Shown here: piece by piece, positions 1 through 9,700 of the stretch
Layout: every line of letters starts with the position of its first letter
Position numbering within the stretch: position 1 is the stretch's first letter
Assembly (NCBI GenBank): GCA_023362775.1
Contig: JALMGJ010000005.1
Location: forward strand, 90,542,421-90,606,420
Source of the DNA: Charina bottae
Lineage: Eukaryota; Chordata; Lepidosauria; Squamata; Charinaidae
Direction: 5' to 3'
DNA length: 64,000 bases
Position numbers and translations under genes: made by a program
Notes under the pieces: generated by a model
The model's database searches: none
What the model saw: the letters and a program-made list of their open reading frames with translations, nothing else
Told to the model about the DNA's origin: nothing

Positions 1-184
1 AAGGCAGCGAACATACCTAATACTCCTTCCTCCTCCTATTTTCCCCACAACAACAACCCTGTGAGGTGAGTTGGGCTGAGAGATAGTGACTGGCCCGAGG
101 TCACCCAGCCGGCTTTCGTGCCTAAGGCAGGACTAGAACTCTCAGTCTCCTGGTTTCTAGCCCATTGCCTTAACCACTAGACCA
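1..184 (-). repeat. tRNA-derived SINE (squamate CORE/MIR-like type)
   Basis: Read on the minus strand, the copy starts with an A-box-like GGTCTAGTGGTTAAGGC and a B-box-like GTTCTAGTCC, followed by a body with GGGTGACC and CAGGGTTGTTGTTGTGGGG. This is the layout of an RNA polymerase III SINE with a tRNA head. The same body recurs at 4701-5017, 29778-29996 and 57270-57478. The window edge cuts the 3' end. The family name is not certain. Confidence 0.7.
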
Positions 185-787
185 AACCAGCAAGAGTTAA
201 ATTAAATTTGCCTGGCATTTCTCAACCCCATACTTGCACCCCCCATCATAGCTTTTCCTATGTAGGGTTAAAAAATGCAAGTTTGTGTGGGATTTGGAAT
301 CATAAAACAAATGTGTCTGTAGGGTAGGAATGCCTGTGAGACCAGATGGAATACTTAATACAACAGAAGCATTTCTAGGGTCAGTATCTTTCCCCGATTG
401 TGGCTTATTAACACACATTCATATTACTGGCTATCATTAAATGGTAGCTTAGGGAAATTAAGCAAGCTCCTTTGCTCAGTAATTAAAAAACCATTAGACA
501 TTTACATCTACACTTTATGCAGTCTCTCTAGAGAAAGGATTTTTTACTTCCTTTGCAACACCATCTCTTTTTCTTATGCAATAGTCAGAGTAGGACAAAT
601 AGGTTAAAAAGGCTGAGAAAAGAACAACTTCATATACTAATATGCTTTTCTTTATTGATACCATTTGGGGAAATGAGCAAAGAAGCCCAGAAACTACAAT
701 TAAGCATAGCTGCCTAATACGTGCGTCAACAGAGGTTATATTGATTTCAGTGCAAGAAGCATTTTATAGACGAGAAATGATAAGTAA
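185..787. other. No gene recognised
   Basis: AT-rich sequence with only short chance reading frames. I recognise no repeat or exon. Its last bases lie next to the left target-site duplicate (788-801) of the following PLE insertion. Confidence 0.5.
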
Positions 788-825
788 ACATAAATGGTTA
801 ATCATGTCAACTGGATTTCTATTTT

Positions 826-874
826 CTCAGTGGAAACGTTTCGCTCCTTATCCAAGGAGCTTCTTCAGTCTGAG
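826..874 (-). ncRNA. Hammerhead-ribozyme-like motif, PLE lineage A (left arm)
   Basis: On the minus strand the order is CTCAG-A, the CTGAAGA core, stem II (GCTCCTT/AAGGAGC, loop GGAT), then GAA, AC/GT as a 2-bp helix III, and U as the H17 position. CTGAG follows and can pair with the opening CTCAG as helix I. The very short, self-complementary helix III is the form known from PLE hammerheads, which are thought to work as dimers. Activity is inferred only. Confidence 0.6.
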
Positions 875-965
875 CAAAGTTGGTAAGGGAATCCTAAATA
901 TGTTTCTAGGTAGCTGTGTGACCTTACACCTGGGGCTAGGTCATGGTTATTTTGAGATGTTATTT

Positions 966-1507
966 CTAAGACCCTTTATCATCTAAAGGAGGATCGTTAA
1001 GATCACCATGCTGCTGTTGAGCTTGTGAAATGGTCTTAATCTTCCTAGGAACAGAAGACAAAGCAGGGAGGAAGATGGGGGAAAGATTGTGCCTGAGGCC
1101 CCCACCTCTATTCAAGGAAGGATTTCCCAAGTTGGCATAAATGGATTCCTTGATCCCTCTCTCAAACCACCTATCTTCTCTGTCTAAAATGTGAACATTA
1201 ATGTCCTCAAATGAGTGTCCTTTTTCCTTTAGATGAAGATAAACTGCTGACTCTGGTCCTGTGGTGTTACTTCTCCTGTGTTGGGCCATCCTCCTGTACA
1301 AAAGTTGTTTGGTTTCTCCAATGTAGAGTTCAGAGCACTCCTCACTGCACTGGATTGCATAAACTACATTGCTTTTCTTGTGTTTTGGAGTTTGATCTTT
1401 GGGGTGTACAAGCCTCTGTCTCAGTGTGTTGGTGGGTTTGAAATATACAGGTATGTGGTGTTTGCCAAATATCCATTTTATCTTTTCAGACACGCTATTT
1501 GGCAAAT
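966..1507 (-). pseudogene. PLE lineage A GIY-YIG endonuclease fragment, left arm
   Basis: The frame encodes the C-terminal part of a PLE polyprotein. An upstream basic segment leads to NVVYAIQC and, ten residues on, LYIGET: together the GIY-YIG nuclease signature, with VVY in place of GIY. Conserved downstream blocks include YRRMAQHRR, SAVYLHLKEKGH and LDREDRWFERG. The stop is at the outer, low-coordinate end. The N-terminal reverse transcriptase is absent because the copy is 5'-truncated at the palindrome centre. The open frame continues by chance through the (AAAAT)n tract, adding a meaningless Phe/Ile/Leu-rich stretch. The fragment lacks RT, so it cannot be autonomous. Confidence 0.8.
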
Positions 1508-1526
1508 ATTTGCCAAAATATTTAAT

Positions 1527-1682
1527 TAAAATAAATAATAATAATAAAATAAAATAATAAAATAAAATAAAATAAAATAAAATAAAATAAAATAAAATAA
1601 AATAAAATAAAATAAAATAAAATAAAAATAATAAAATAAAATAAAATAAAATAAAATAAAATAATAAAATAAAATAAAAAAG
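1527..1682. repeat. (AAAAT)n microsatellite at the palindrome centre
   Basis: About 150 bp of AAAAT/AAAATA repeats with a few interruptions, placed exactly between the inverted PLE arms. Confidence 0.95.
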
Positions 1683-2190
1683 GATATTTGGCAAACACCA
1701 CATACCTGTATATTTCAAACCCACCAACACACTGAGACAGAGGCTTGTACACCCCAAAGATCAAACTCCAAAACACAGGAAAAGCAATGTAGTTTATGCA
1801 ATCCAGTGCAGTGAGGAGTGCTCTGAACTCTACATTGGAGAAACCAAACAACTTTTGTACAGGAGGATGGCCCAACACAGGAGAAGTAACACCACAGGAC
1901 CAGAGTCAGCAGTTTATCTTCATCTAAAGGAAAAAGGACACTCATTTGAGGACATTAATGTTCACATTTTAGACAGAGAAGATAGGTAGTTTGAGAGAGG
2001 GGTCAAGGAATCCATTTATGCCAACTTGGAAAATCCTTCCTTGAATAGAGGTGGGGGCCTCAGGCACAATCTTTCCCCCATCTTCCTCCCTGCTTTGTCT
2101 TCTGTTCCTAGGAAGATTAAGACCATTTCACAAGCTCAACAGCAGCATGGTGATCTTAACGATCCTCCTTTAGATGATAAAAGGACTTAA
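1683..2190 (+). pseudogene. PLE lineage A GIY-YIG endonuclease fragment, right arm
   Basis: Mirror copy of the left-arm fragment, starting in a GKHHIPVYFKPTNTLRQ-like segment. It contains the GIY-YIG signature (NVVYAIQC followed by LYIGET) and the LDRED block, and ends with a stop at 2188-2190. A TGG-to-TAG change at 1987-1989 puts a premature stop where the left arm and the 58-60 kb copy have Trp. The first half corresponds to the basic linker between the RT and the nuclease. The frame is broken and has no RT. Confidence 0.8.
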
Positions 2191-2280
2191 AATAACATCT
2201 CAATATAACCATGACCTAGCCCCAGGTGTAAGGTCACACAGCTACCTAGAAACATATTTAGGATTCCCTTACCAACTTTG

Positions 2281-2329
2281 CTCAGACTGAAGAAGCTCCT
2301 TGGATAAGGAGCGAAACGTTTCCACTGAG
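2281..2329 (+). ncRNA. Hammerhead-ribozyme-like motif, PLE lineage A (right arm)
   Basis: Same core as 826-874 in mirror orientation: CTGAAGA, stem II GCTCCTT/AAGGAGC, GAAACGTT, and flanking CTCAG/CTGAG for helix I. Confidence 0.6.
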
Positions 2330-2778
2330 AAAATAGAAATCCAGTTGACATGATTCAAGCTACAGACAATTCCACCTGGATGACTGAGAACCTTCATAGA
2401 CATAAATGGTTAACTTTACTTACTAGAATTTTCTCAAGGGGATTGTAAAATGAAGTCAAGAGAAGATCTGACAACAGAAAGATATGCTTGTCAATGGTTT
2501 TCTTATGCACAACTAATGTAAAGTTTTAAAGTGGATAAAAGATTTCATGGTTTTGAATAAAACAAGACTGAGTTTGAAATAGAATTATGTACTAACGATG
2601 AACGTGTTATTGCTAAAATGTATAAACTTGTGAAAGAATGTATAAACAAGTGAAAGAATGTATGATAAGATGGACTAAAAGCTTCGGCTACAATGTACAA
2701 ATGGATTAATGGGAAAATATGTGGGTAAAAGGATTGACATTTACATTGTGTTCCAGGCTTTAAAAGAATTTTTATAAA

Positions 2779-3072
2779 ATGATGTATTGTTGGTATCTGT
2801 CACCAGAAAAACTGTCTAGAATGTATAAAGGTATATCAAATCTTTGCTGGAAATGTGAACAACATGAAGGGACATTTTATCATGTTTGGTGGGCATGCAA
2901 AAAAGCTAAAAAGGTTTGGACACAAATACATATATTAATTCAGAAGATCCTAAAGGTTAAAATAAAATTGAAACCAGAGACTTGGACAATGGACAAGCAA
3001 CTAGAAAAAACTCATGGAACTTTATTTTTATATATAACAACTGCTGTGAGGCTGTTATATGCTCAAAAGTAG
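2779..3072 (+). pseudogene. L1 ORF2 C-terminal fragment
   Basis: A 97-codon open piece of ORF2. It holds the Cys-x2-Cys ... His ... Cys pattern (CWKCEQHEGTFYHVWWAC) found near the C-terminus of vertebrate L1 ORF2 proteins, followed by a KKVWTQIH-type helix. The reading continues after the stop at about 3070 with a WLVKMMELVEMAKLTSL segment, also typical of reptile L1. No reverse transcriptase or endonuclease domain remains here. Confidence 0.7.
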
Positions 3073-3089
3073 AAAGGTTCGACACAACC

Positions 3090-3276
3090 CACAATGGAGG
3101 AATGGTTGGTGAAGATGATGGAACTTGTGGAGATGGCTAAATTAACTTCTTTGATCAGAGAAAAGACAATATCTACATTTATGGCTTACTGGAAACCCCT
3201 TCCATCACCTTCACCAACCATTCCTCCATTGATGGAACCCCGTTCCATCATCCTCACCAACCATTCCTCCATTGTG
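3090..3276. repeat. 35-bp inverted repeat inside the L1 3' end
   Basis: 3090-3124 and 3242-3276 are reverse complements apart from one base. A third, partial copy of the inverted arm starts near 3199. The extra arms interrupt the L1 coding sequence, which suggests fold-back template switching. Confidence 0.8.
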
Positions 3277-3614
3277 ATGACTTTTTGCATGAAACGGAAA
3301 AAATACACTTATGATTTGTGGTTTTGATGATTAGAAAAAAATTGGATAATAGAAAAAAGTGAGCTTTTTTTGTAATCATAGAGTAAGAGATAATTTTATA
3401 ATTGTACTTATATTTGCTGATGTCAGGATTTAGAGTGAAGAACCACGCTGAGGCAAGAATTGAACTCTAGTGTTTATTGTTCTACTCTATTCGACAGAAT
3501 CCTGCTAAACTGAACTAAACTAGCAAAGTGTATTGTCGAAGGCTTTCACGGCCGGAGTTCAATGGCTGTTGTGGGTCTTCCGGGCTGTGTGGCCGTGTTC
3601 TGGAAGTTGTGGTT

Positions 3615-3655
3615 CCTAACGTTTCGCCAGCATCTGTGGCCAGCATCTTCAGAGG
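3615..3655 (-). ncRNA. Hammerhead-like motif, PLE lineage B (left arm)
   Basis: Minus strand: CCT, CTGAAGA, GCTGGC/GCTGGC stem II (6 bp with two G-U pairs), GAAACGTT, AGG. CCT/AGG forms a short helix I and AC/GT a 2-bp helix III. Confidence 0.5.
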
Positions 3656-3744
3656 GCAGGAGCCCAGACAGAAGCGAAATCTCTGTGCCCAGAGATTTCT
3701 ACCTACCTAATTTCTAATCTACCTGGGCACAGAGATTTCTGTGC

Positions 3745-3785
3745 CCTCTGAAGATGCTGGCCACAGATGCTGGCGAAACGTTAGG
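3745..3785 (+). ncRNA. Hammerhead-like motif, PLE lineage B (right arm)
   Basis: Mirror of 3615-3655: CTGAAGA at 3748-3754, GAA at 3775-3777, AC/GT at 3778-3781, U17 at 3782, and AGG pairing with CCT at 3745-3747. Confidence 0.5.
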
Positions 3786-3989
3786 AACCACAACTTCCAG
3801 AACACGGCCACACAGCCCGGAAGACCCACAACAGCCATTAAACTAGCAAACACTAAGGGAATAACCCCAGAACACTAAGGCGGTTCCTTTCTGATTTTCT
3901 CCGGTGGGAGTCCAAGGGATTCTGCACTGCGCTTGCGCTTTTCCCCTTGGAGAGGGTCCCCTCCTTCTCCACCAGCAATCTCCATAACA

Positions 3990-4590
3990 GCTGCAAAGGA
4001 AATTGGAAGCTTCTTTCTATTTCTTTTTATTTTTTCTTTCTGCACTTTCCCTTTTTCTTCTCTTTCTTCCTTTGCTTCTTTCACTCCTTATTATTTTGTG
4101 TTGGTTTTTATGTTCTTTGTAAAACTTTTAATAAAATTTATTTGAAAACCCAGAGGTTATGTTGAAAAGGATAATGGTCTTCCAAACCCGATTGTTCATC
4201 ATTAGCTGGGGATGCTGAATCTTGTAGCTCAGTAACTCCTGACAGGTTGATGTTCTCTTACTATAGACACATGATCCTTGATCCAGCAAGGAAGAGGACT
4301 TTCTTGAGCAGCACAAACATGGATGTTCCCAACCATGCCCAGACTTACTTGGAGATTTCAAGCATCTACAGATCAGTCTGGCATATATGGCAACCTCCCG
4401 AAATGACGCTGCACAGGTTGAAGGAGAAGCTTCACGGGCACCAGGCAGACTTGTTGAGTGCAACCTGGCCTGCAGAAGACTGGTGTAATTCAGACCAAGC
4501 CGGATTCACCGCATGCCTCCCACTGCCAAAACTAACTAACTAACTAAATAAATAATCCTCTGATGAATTCTGAGTTCCCTTTCTCTAGAT
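3990..4590. other. No gene recognised
   Basis: Pyrimidine-rich 3990-4080, then a short AATAAAATTTATT stretch near 4130, then unassigned sequence. Small open frames here show no family motif. Confidence 0.45.
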
Positions 4591-5020
4591 TTTTTTTAAT
4601 CCATTCAATCATGTCCGATTCTCTGAGACTGCCTGGACAAGTCCCTGCAGTTTTCTTGGCAAGGTTTTTCAGAAGTGGCTTGCCATTGCCTCCTTCCTAG
4701 GGCTGAGAGAGAGTGACTGGCCCAAGGTCACCCAGCTGGCTTTGTGCCTAAGGTGGGACTAGAACTCACAGTCTCCTGGTTTGCCATTGGCTCCTTCCTA
4801 GGGCTGAGAGACAGGGACTGGCCCAAGGTCACCCAGCCGGCTTTCATGCCTAAGGCGGGACTAGAACTCTCCGTCTCCTGGTTTCCCATTGGCTCCTTCC
4901 TAGGGTTGAGAGAGAGGGACTGGCCCAAGGTCACCCAGCTGGCTTTGTGCCTAAGGTGGGACTAGAACTCACAGTCTCCTGGTTTGTAGCCTGGTGTCTT
5001 AACCACTACACCAAACTGTT
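4591..5020 (-). repeat. Tandem tRNA-SINE fragments (three partial units)
   Basis: The SINE body seen at 1-184 occurs three times in the same orientation, near 4701-4782, 4800-4885 and 4903-5017. Each unit runs from GGGCTGAGAGA to CAGTCTCCTGG. Only the last retains the tRNA head (TTAACCACTACACC). The preceding 4591-4700 contains TTTTCTTGGCAAGG and TGGCTTGCCATTGCC, typical of the body of 5S-type SINEs. Confidence 0.7.
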
Positions 5021-5293
5021 TCTCTTCTCTAGAATAGATCAGCATAAAGTTCAACTGTTGCTCTGTATAACCAAGGTAGGGTTTTGATAATCTGCAATGT
5101 GGACCAACAGATTATAACATCATAGTTAAGTGTCTAATGTTAAGAAGTCCCACGGCAGAAAATTTTAGCATTAAAGCTCTTTGATTGAGGAAGCAGCAAA
5201 CTCTATCTTTTTGAAAGCTGCAGCACTGACAGATAGATAAAATAATTTGTTGGTGCCTTATAGCTTTTATAGGACGGATTGGGGTGGGTGGGG

Positions 5294-5310
5294 CCAAGAT
5301 GGCGACGAGG
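5294..5310 (+). promoter_or_regulatory. YY1-like site at the LINE 5' end
   Basis: CCAAGATGGCGACGAGG lies within about 25 bp of the element start. AAGATGGC is the YY1 core, which sits at the same place in mammalian L1 and directs the transcription start. The function here is inferred from position and motif. Confidence 0.5.
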
Positions 5311-5826
5311 CAGCATTTGCTGGAAAGAGCTCCTCTAAAGTTTACTTTTTAGCAGTTTATCTTTATACCTTATTTTTAAATTTTTATATATTTAACTATT
5401 TTTAACCACTTTTATAATTATTTTATAATTATTTTATGACAGAGAGGCAGCTTTTTAGATTTAATTTATCAACATTTTAAATTAGCTCCCAGGAATGGGG
5501 AAAAGGAAAAAGGCAGCATGCGCACTCCGCAGCACAGACTTCATCTAAGCCACTGAAGCAGCAGAAAATGGATAATTATACAACAAGTAAAGAGACTGCT
5601 GTAGTAAGTAATTTAACCTTGGACTCCTTATCAGGTAGAGCCAATTTACAGAGCTCAGTGGAATGGGATTTGCGGACAGAGCTAGAGAGTCAACAGCTCT
5701 TGGAGCTTTCCTCCTGCCTTTCAGAAAATGTCTCCCCCTCCCAGACTACAGCAGCTTGCTCTGCAGCTGCTATGCTTATGCAGGAGGAGTCTGTAGCTTG
5801 AATCATGTCAACTGGATTTCTATTTT

Positions 5827-5875
5827 CTCAGTGGAAACGTTTCGCTCCTTATCCAAGGAGCTTCTTCAGTCTGAG
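5827..5875 (-). ncRNA. Hammerhead-like motif, lineage A (left arm)
   Basis: Identical in layout to 826-874: CTGAAGA, stem II GCTCCTT/AAGGAGC, GAAACGTT, helix I CTCAG/CTGAG, on the minus strand. Confidence 0.6.
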
Positions 5876-6050
5876 CAAAGTTAGTAAGGGAATCCTAAAT
5901 ATGTTTCTAGGTAGCTGTGTGACCTTACACCTGGATTATACCTAGATTATATGTTTCTAGGTAGCTGTGTGACCTTACACCTGGATTATGCCTGGATTAT
6001 ACACCTGGATTATACCTAGAAACATATTTAGGATTCCCTTACTAACTTTG

Positions 6051-6099
6051 CTCAGACTGAAGAAGCTCCTTGGATAAGGAGCGAAACGTTTCCACTGAG
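6051..6099 (+). ncRNA. Hammerhead-like motif, lineage A (right arm)
   Basis: CTGAAGA at 6057-6063, GAA at 6083-6085, AC/GT at 6086-6089, U17 at 6090, helix I CTCAG 6051-6055 with CTGAG 6095-6099. Confidence 0.6.
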
Positions 6100-6742
6100 A
6101 AAATAGAAATCCAGTTGACATGATTCAAGCTACAGACAATTCCACCTGGATGACTGAGAACCTTCATAGACATATGCAGGAGGAGGTTGTTATGGACTTA
6201 AAGAGGGCGAATGTAACAGACTTTATATCTAGACAGTGCTTGCTTACTGCACAGTGGTTTCAATCTTCGAACTTTTAACATCAATTAAGGATCAGGTTAA
6301 CTCCCTGAAGGAGTCCGTTGCAAAATTCATTAAGAGCTATCCAAATAAAACAGAACGAAACAGGAAGGTTTCTACTACTACTCCCACCAACAGTCATCAA
6401 GGGGTTAATACAGAAACTAAAGCTGGCCCCACTCCCAAAACCGAAAGGAGAGGAAAGAATATCTCTAAAGAAAATAGCTCTCAACCAGAAAAAAGGCAGA
6501 GAGGAGATCCATGTAGTTATTACTTACAAACCAAACAGATTACCTTGCAGATTTATGATAATAAAATGAATAGAGGGAGATGGGGCGATAGGAGAGCTGT
6601 TATGCTCTCGTTGAGCCTGTTGCTCCGGTGTGAACGCTCTCTGATAGACTTAGTGCATGCTGAATGGCTGCCATCCAGAAGAGACTATATCCGAGTTTTG
6701 TTAACATTTAAGCAGCCTATAGTTCCCAGCATGCTTTTTTAA

Positions 6743-9700
6743 ATGAAGCCTTTCCTGAGCACTTTTTCAATATTTACAATACGTGTTTTTAGCTCAGAGA
6801 AAGTGAGCCCTCTCCTGGATCAGTCTTTGAAAGAGGGTAATATTGCTTTAGGTTCTGATGGCAGTAGCAAACATACAGATAATCATGAAGCTGCTACAAC
6901 AGCAATGACCTTGAGTGAGGAAATGCCAGAAGAAACGCTGATTGACTTATTTGGGGAGTTACCACAATCAGAACAATCAGATGTTATACAAAGACTGGAT
7001 GAATTAAGAGAGGCATTGAAAACAACGCAATCTATGGCAAAGCCATTAATAAATATGGCACTACTAAGTACTCAGGCCTGTGAAAATATATCTGTTCAAC
7101 AAAATACTACTACCTCAACAGAAAAGAAAAGTCTAGAAACACAGGCCGATTGTGAGGAAATGGCATTGCTCAATCCAGCCTCAGATAATTTGCAGAAAGT
7201 TAAAGTATCTTGTGTGTTAAAATCGGATGCTGGTGGTGGAGTAGAACTGAGTCCTAAGGATTCTATTTCCAACCAAATGTTGTCTCAAATGAGTCCCGCA
7301 TATGCTAGATCTACAGCATTTGAAGGAGAAGTTCAAAATGGGTTATGGAAAGAACTCAAGGCTGGAACATCCTTACCAGTTAGTGAGGACTTTGTTTGTT
7401 TGGATGCTGATTCTACTTTGACTCTTCAACCTGTTAAAGTATTTCATCATAATTGTCTTGCTCCCCAATCTCTGTTGGTACCTTCTCATCAACAAGACAA
7501 TGGCGAAGGCAGACAACTTGTAAATCAATGTGTCTTCTTCGATACAGAAGGCATTCTAGACAACATCACCCCCGTCGATTGGCTAAAAGCCTCATGCACT
7601 CTAACCCGAAATTTCAAGTGTCCAATGGGGCCGCCTGCTGACATTAATTGCAAGGTTTTTCTCCACCTACTGACTTGGAACATTGCCGGTTGGAAAAATC
7701 GAGTATCTGATGGAGACTTGTTGGAATTTCTCTCTGGCTTTGATTTTATAGCTGTTCAAGAAACTCGGCTGACCAAAGAGGAAGAAAGGATTCACATTCC
7801 AGGATTTAATTCCTGGTCAGTCCCGGCAGTGAAATACAAGACTAAAGGAAGGGCATCGGGAGGATTGTCGATACTTGCCAAGGCTGAGTTGGGTTGGCAA
7901 GGCCAGGAACTGGTGTTTGGTTTTGATTCTCCTTTCTATTTGGCGGTTAAATTTTCTTATGAAGCAGTTGTAGTAGTACTAGTGAACATTTATCTGCCAC
8001 CATATTCATCTCCACGCTTTTCTCCCAACATTTGGGTAAATATAGAAAATCTAGTGTTGAAGATAAACCTTAATTACCCCAATGCTATTGTAATTTTAGC
8101 GGGAGATTTTAATGCCAGATTGGGGGCTTCTTTATTTGATTTTGTTCGACTGGGTGTTATTCGTGAGGACCTTGAATGTGAATGTAACCTTCATATTTTA
8201 GGAGGCAAAGAATCTGATTTTATATATCCGTTTACATTTCATACAGGAAACTCCAGTAGTGTCCTAGATTATATTTGTGTTTCTCGAAATAAGTCTGGGT
8301 TATTCTCAGATATTCAAGCCCATGTGAGAGAAGACAGCGATCATCAGCCAATTACAGTTTATTTTGCAGCCAGATCAGATATTAGATCATTTATGCCATA
8401 TGATAAGGGGTTACTAGCAAATATTGAAATTAGGCAAAACAGAAGACTTAGGTGGGTCAAGGTAGATACAAAGGCATTAGCCACCTATCTAAACTCAGAG
8501 CAGGTTCAGTCTTGGAGAAATTCTATTTCTACTCCTTTTCAATGCCCAGACAAGATCTTGACACAATACGCTCTTTTGTCTAGCTCGTTGAGGAAATTTC
8601 TAATAGATAAAGTTCCTGCTAGAAATCATTTTCAAAACAGTACAAACTGGTTTGATTCTGATTGTCTACATACTAGGAAACATCTAAGGGCAGCAATGCG
8701 TATGGCCCAGAGTTATCCTAACTTAAAAAATCAGTCCAAAATGCTACAAATCAGGCGTGAATATAAGAAACTTATTGTGTCCAAAAAAGCTCTTTATACG
8801 GCTAAAATATGGGCAGACTTGGAATTATCAGCAAAAGGAACTAATTCAATATTTTTCTGGAATTCTGTCTCGGGTTTATTGAAGGAACACAATTTTCAAC
8901 TTGACATTCCTATACCTGCCTCAGTCTGGGAGGAATTCTATACGAATTTATTTACTGAGTCAAACCAAAGACCCCTGCAGGAAAGTATAATTGATTCTAC
9001 ATATTTTGAAAACCTCCCTCTTTGGCCTTCAGTGTCAGTGGCAGAAGTCAAATCTATCATCCATTCCTTGAAACCCAACAAGGCTCCAGGAGAGGACTTT
9101 TTACCACCAGAACTCTTTAAAACTCATACTGACTGGTGGGCCCCATTACTTGCAGGTTTGTTTTCTTATATAAACAACACAGGATTCATTCCAGTAGGAT
9201 GGGAAGTAGCAATTGTTGTCCCTATATATAAAAAAGGAAACAGGACTGACCCACAAAATTATAGACCAATCAGTCTTATAGGAATTGCTGCGAAAATGTA
9301 TGCCAAACACCTCTTGGGCAAAATAGAGGACTGGGTAATTAGGACAAACCTCCTGGCGGAGGAACAAACTGGTTTTAGACCAGATCGCTCCACAATAGAT
9401 AATTGTTTCACCTTACATCATCTTATTTCAAAACAATTGGCAAATGGCAAAAAAGTGTTTGCTGCTTTTATAGATCTTACCGCAGCTTTTGATTCCATAG
9501 ATAGAAACATTTTATGGAAGAAATTGATTAATTTAAATATGGAGCCCAGACTTTTGTTCCTGGTAAAGGCCCTCTATTCAAATACTTATTTAAAAGAAAG
9601 AACTGGTGTAAATGGCTCTTTAACCAAAAGTATTCCTACTCATAGAGGTGTCAGGCAGGGTTGTATCTTAGCTCCAATGCTTTTCAATCTTTATATTAAT

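Larger units (their letters stand above)
802..2399. mobile_element. Penelope-like element, lineage A, head-to-head palindromic copy
   Basis: Two 5'-truncated PLE copies point away from each other. The left arm is coded on the minus strand (about 802-1507) and the right arm on the plus strand (about 1683-2399). An (AAAAT)n tract lies between them. The whole unit is flanked by one perfect 14-bp TSD, ACATAAATGGTTAA (788-801 and 2400-2413), so it inserted as a single palindrome. Both arms encode the same C-terminal GIY-YIG region and carry a hammerhead-like core. Only the right arm has the extra terminal segment ending CTTCATAG. PLEs pair a telomerase-like reverse transcriptase with a GIY-YIG endonuclease; here the RT core is missing. 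Confidence 0.85.
2414..3420 (+). mobile_element. L1 LINE, 3' end with decayed ORF2
   Basis: The translation carries the C-terminal region of L1 ORF2. ERYACQWF-like and IAKMYKL-like blocks come first, then CWKCEQHEGTFYHVWWACK around 2850-2900, which matches the L1 C-terminal Cys-His segment. Several stops and shifts break the frame. The tail after about 3330 is AT-rich 3' UTR. A 35-bp inverted repeat disturbs the end of the coding part. The copy is heavily 5'-truncated and inactive. Confidence 0.75.
3528..3838. mobile_element. Penelope-like element, lineage B, palindromic non-coding copy
   Basis: The left arm (minus) and right arm (plus) are mirror copies of a PLE terminal repeat, meeting near 3690-3735. 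A perfect 12-bp TSD TAAACTAGCAAA flanks the unit (3516-3527 and 3839-3850). The left arm is longer by the terminal segment starting TGTATTGTCGAAGGC; the right arm stops at ACAACAGCC. There is no coding sequence. It lies inside the solo LTR. Confidence 0.8.
3421..3989 (-). mobile_element. Solo LTR (minus orientation), split by a PLE
   Basis: The ends are TGTCAGG and its counterpart CATAACA. The minus strand contains AGTAGAACAATAAACACTAG, which includes a poly(A) signal. This block, and the opposite end with a GCGCAAGCGCAGT-like stretch, match the plus-strand LTR at 21487-21736, so the two are one family. Flanks GCTGA and GCTGC fit a 5-bp TSD with one change. No internal gag/pol is present; it is probably Gypsy-like. 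Confidence 0.6.
5790..6172. mobile_element. Miniature palindromic PLE, lineage A (383 bp)
   Basis: Two mirror copies of the lineage A terminal repeat meet around a short stretch of GGATTATACCTAGATTAT-like repeats (about 5930-6015). A perfect 13-bp TSD TATGCAGGAGGAG flanks it (5777-5789 and 6173-6185). It has no coding sequence. The right arm carries the longer terminal segment ending CTTCATAGACA, as in the larger palindromes. It inserted into the LINE ORF1, so it is younger than that LINE. Confidence 0.85.
5495..6742 (+). pseudogene. Vingi-like LINE, first ORF (broken)
   Basis: The region begins with a short basic start (MGKRKKAA) at 5495, followed by Ser/Glu-rich coding sequence open from 5568 to the PLE insertion at 5790-6172. 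Beyond the insertion the same frame resumes for about 30 codons. Another frame then carries a predicted helical segment (LLTSIKDQVNSLKESV), a Lys/Arg-rich Pro-Thr linker and an RVLLTFKQP-like segment that may be RNA-binding. That last frame runs to a TAA at 6740-6742 that is directly followed, in phase, by the next ORF. It is probably the nucleic-acid-binding ORF1 protein of the LINE. At least two frameshifts plus the insertion inactivate it. Confidence 0.5.

Noticed and set aside
966..1757. A 263-codon open frame with a long Phe/Ile/Leu/Tyr-rich stretch, like a membrane protein
   Set aside because: The hydrophobic part is translation of the (AAAAT)n microsatellite; the rest is the PLE GIY-YIG fragment.
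4728..4965. Repeat-protein-like frames on both strands
   Set aside because: They are readings of the tandem tRNA-SINE units.
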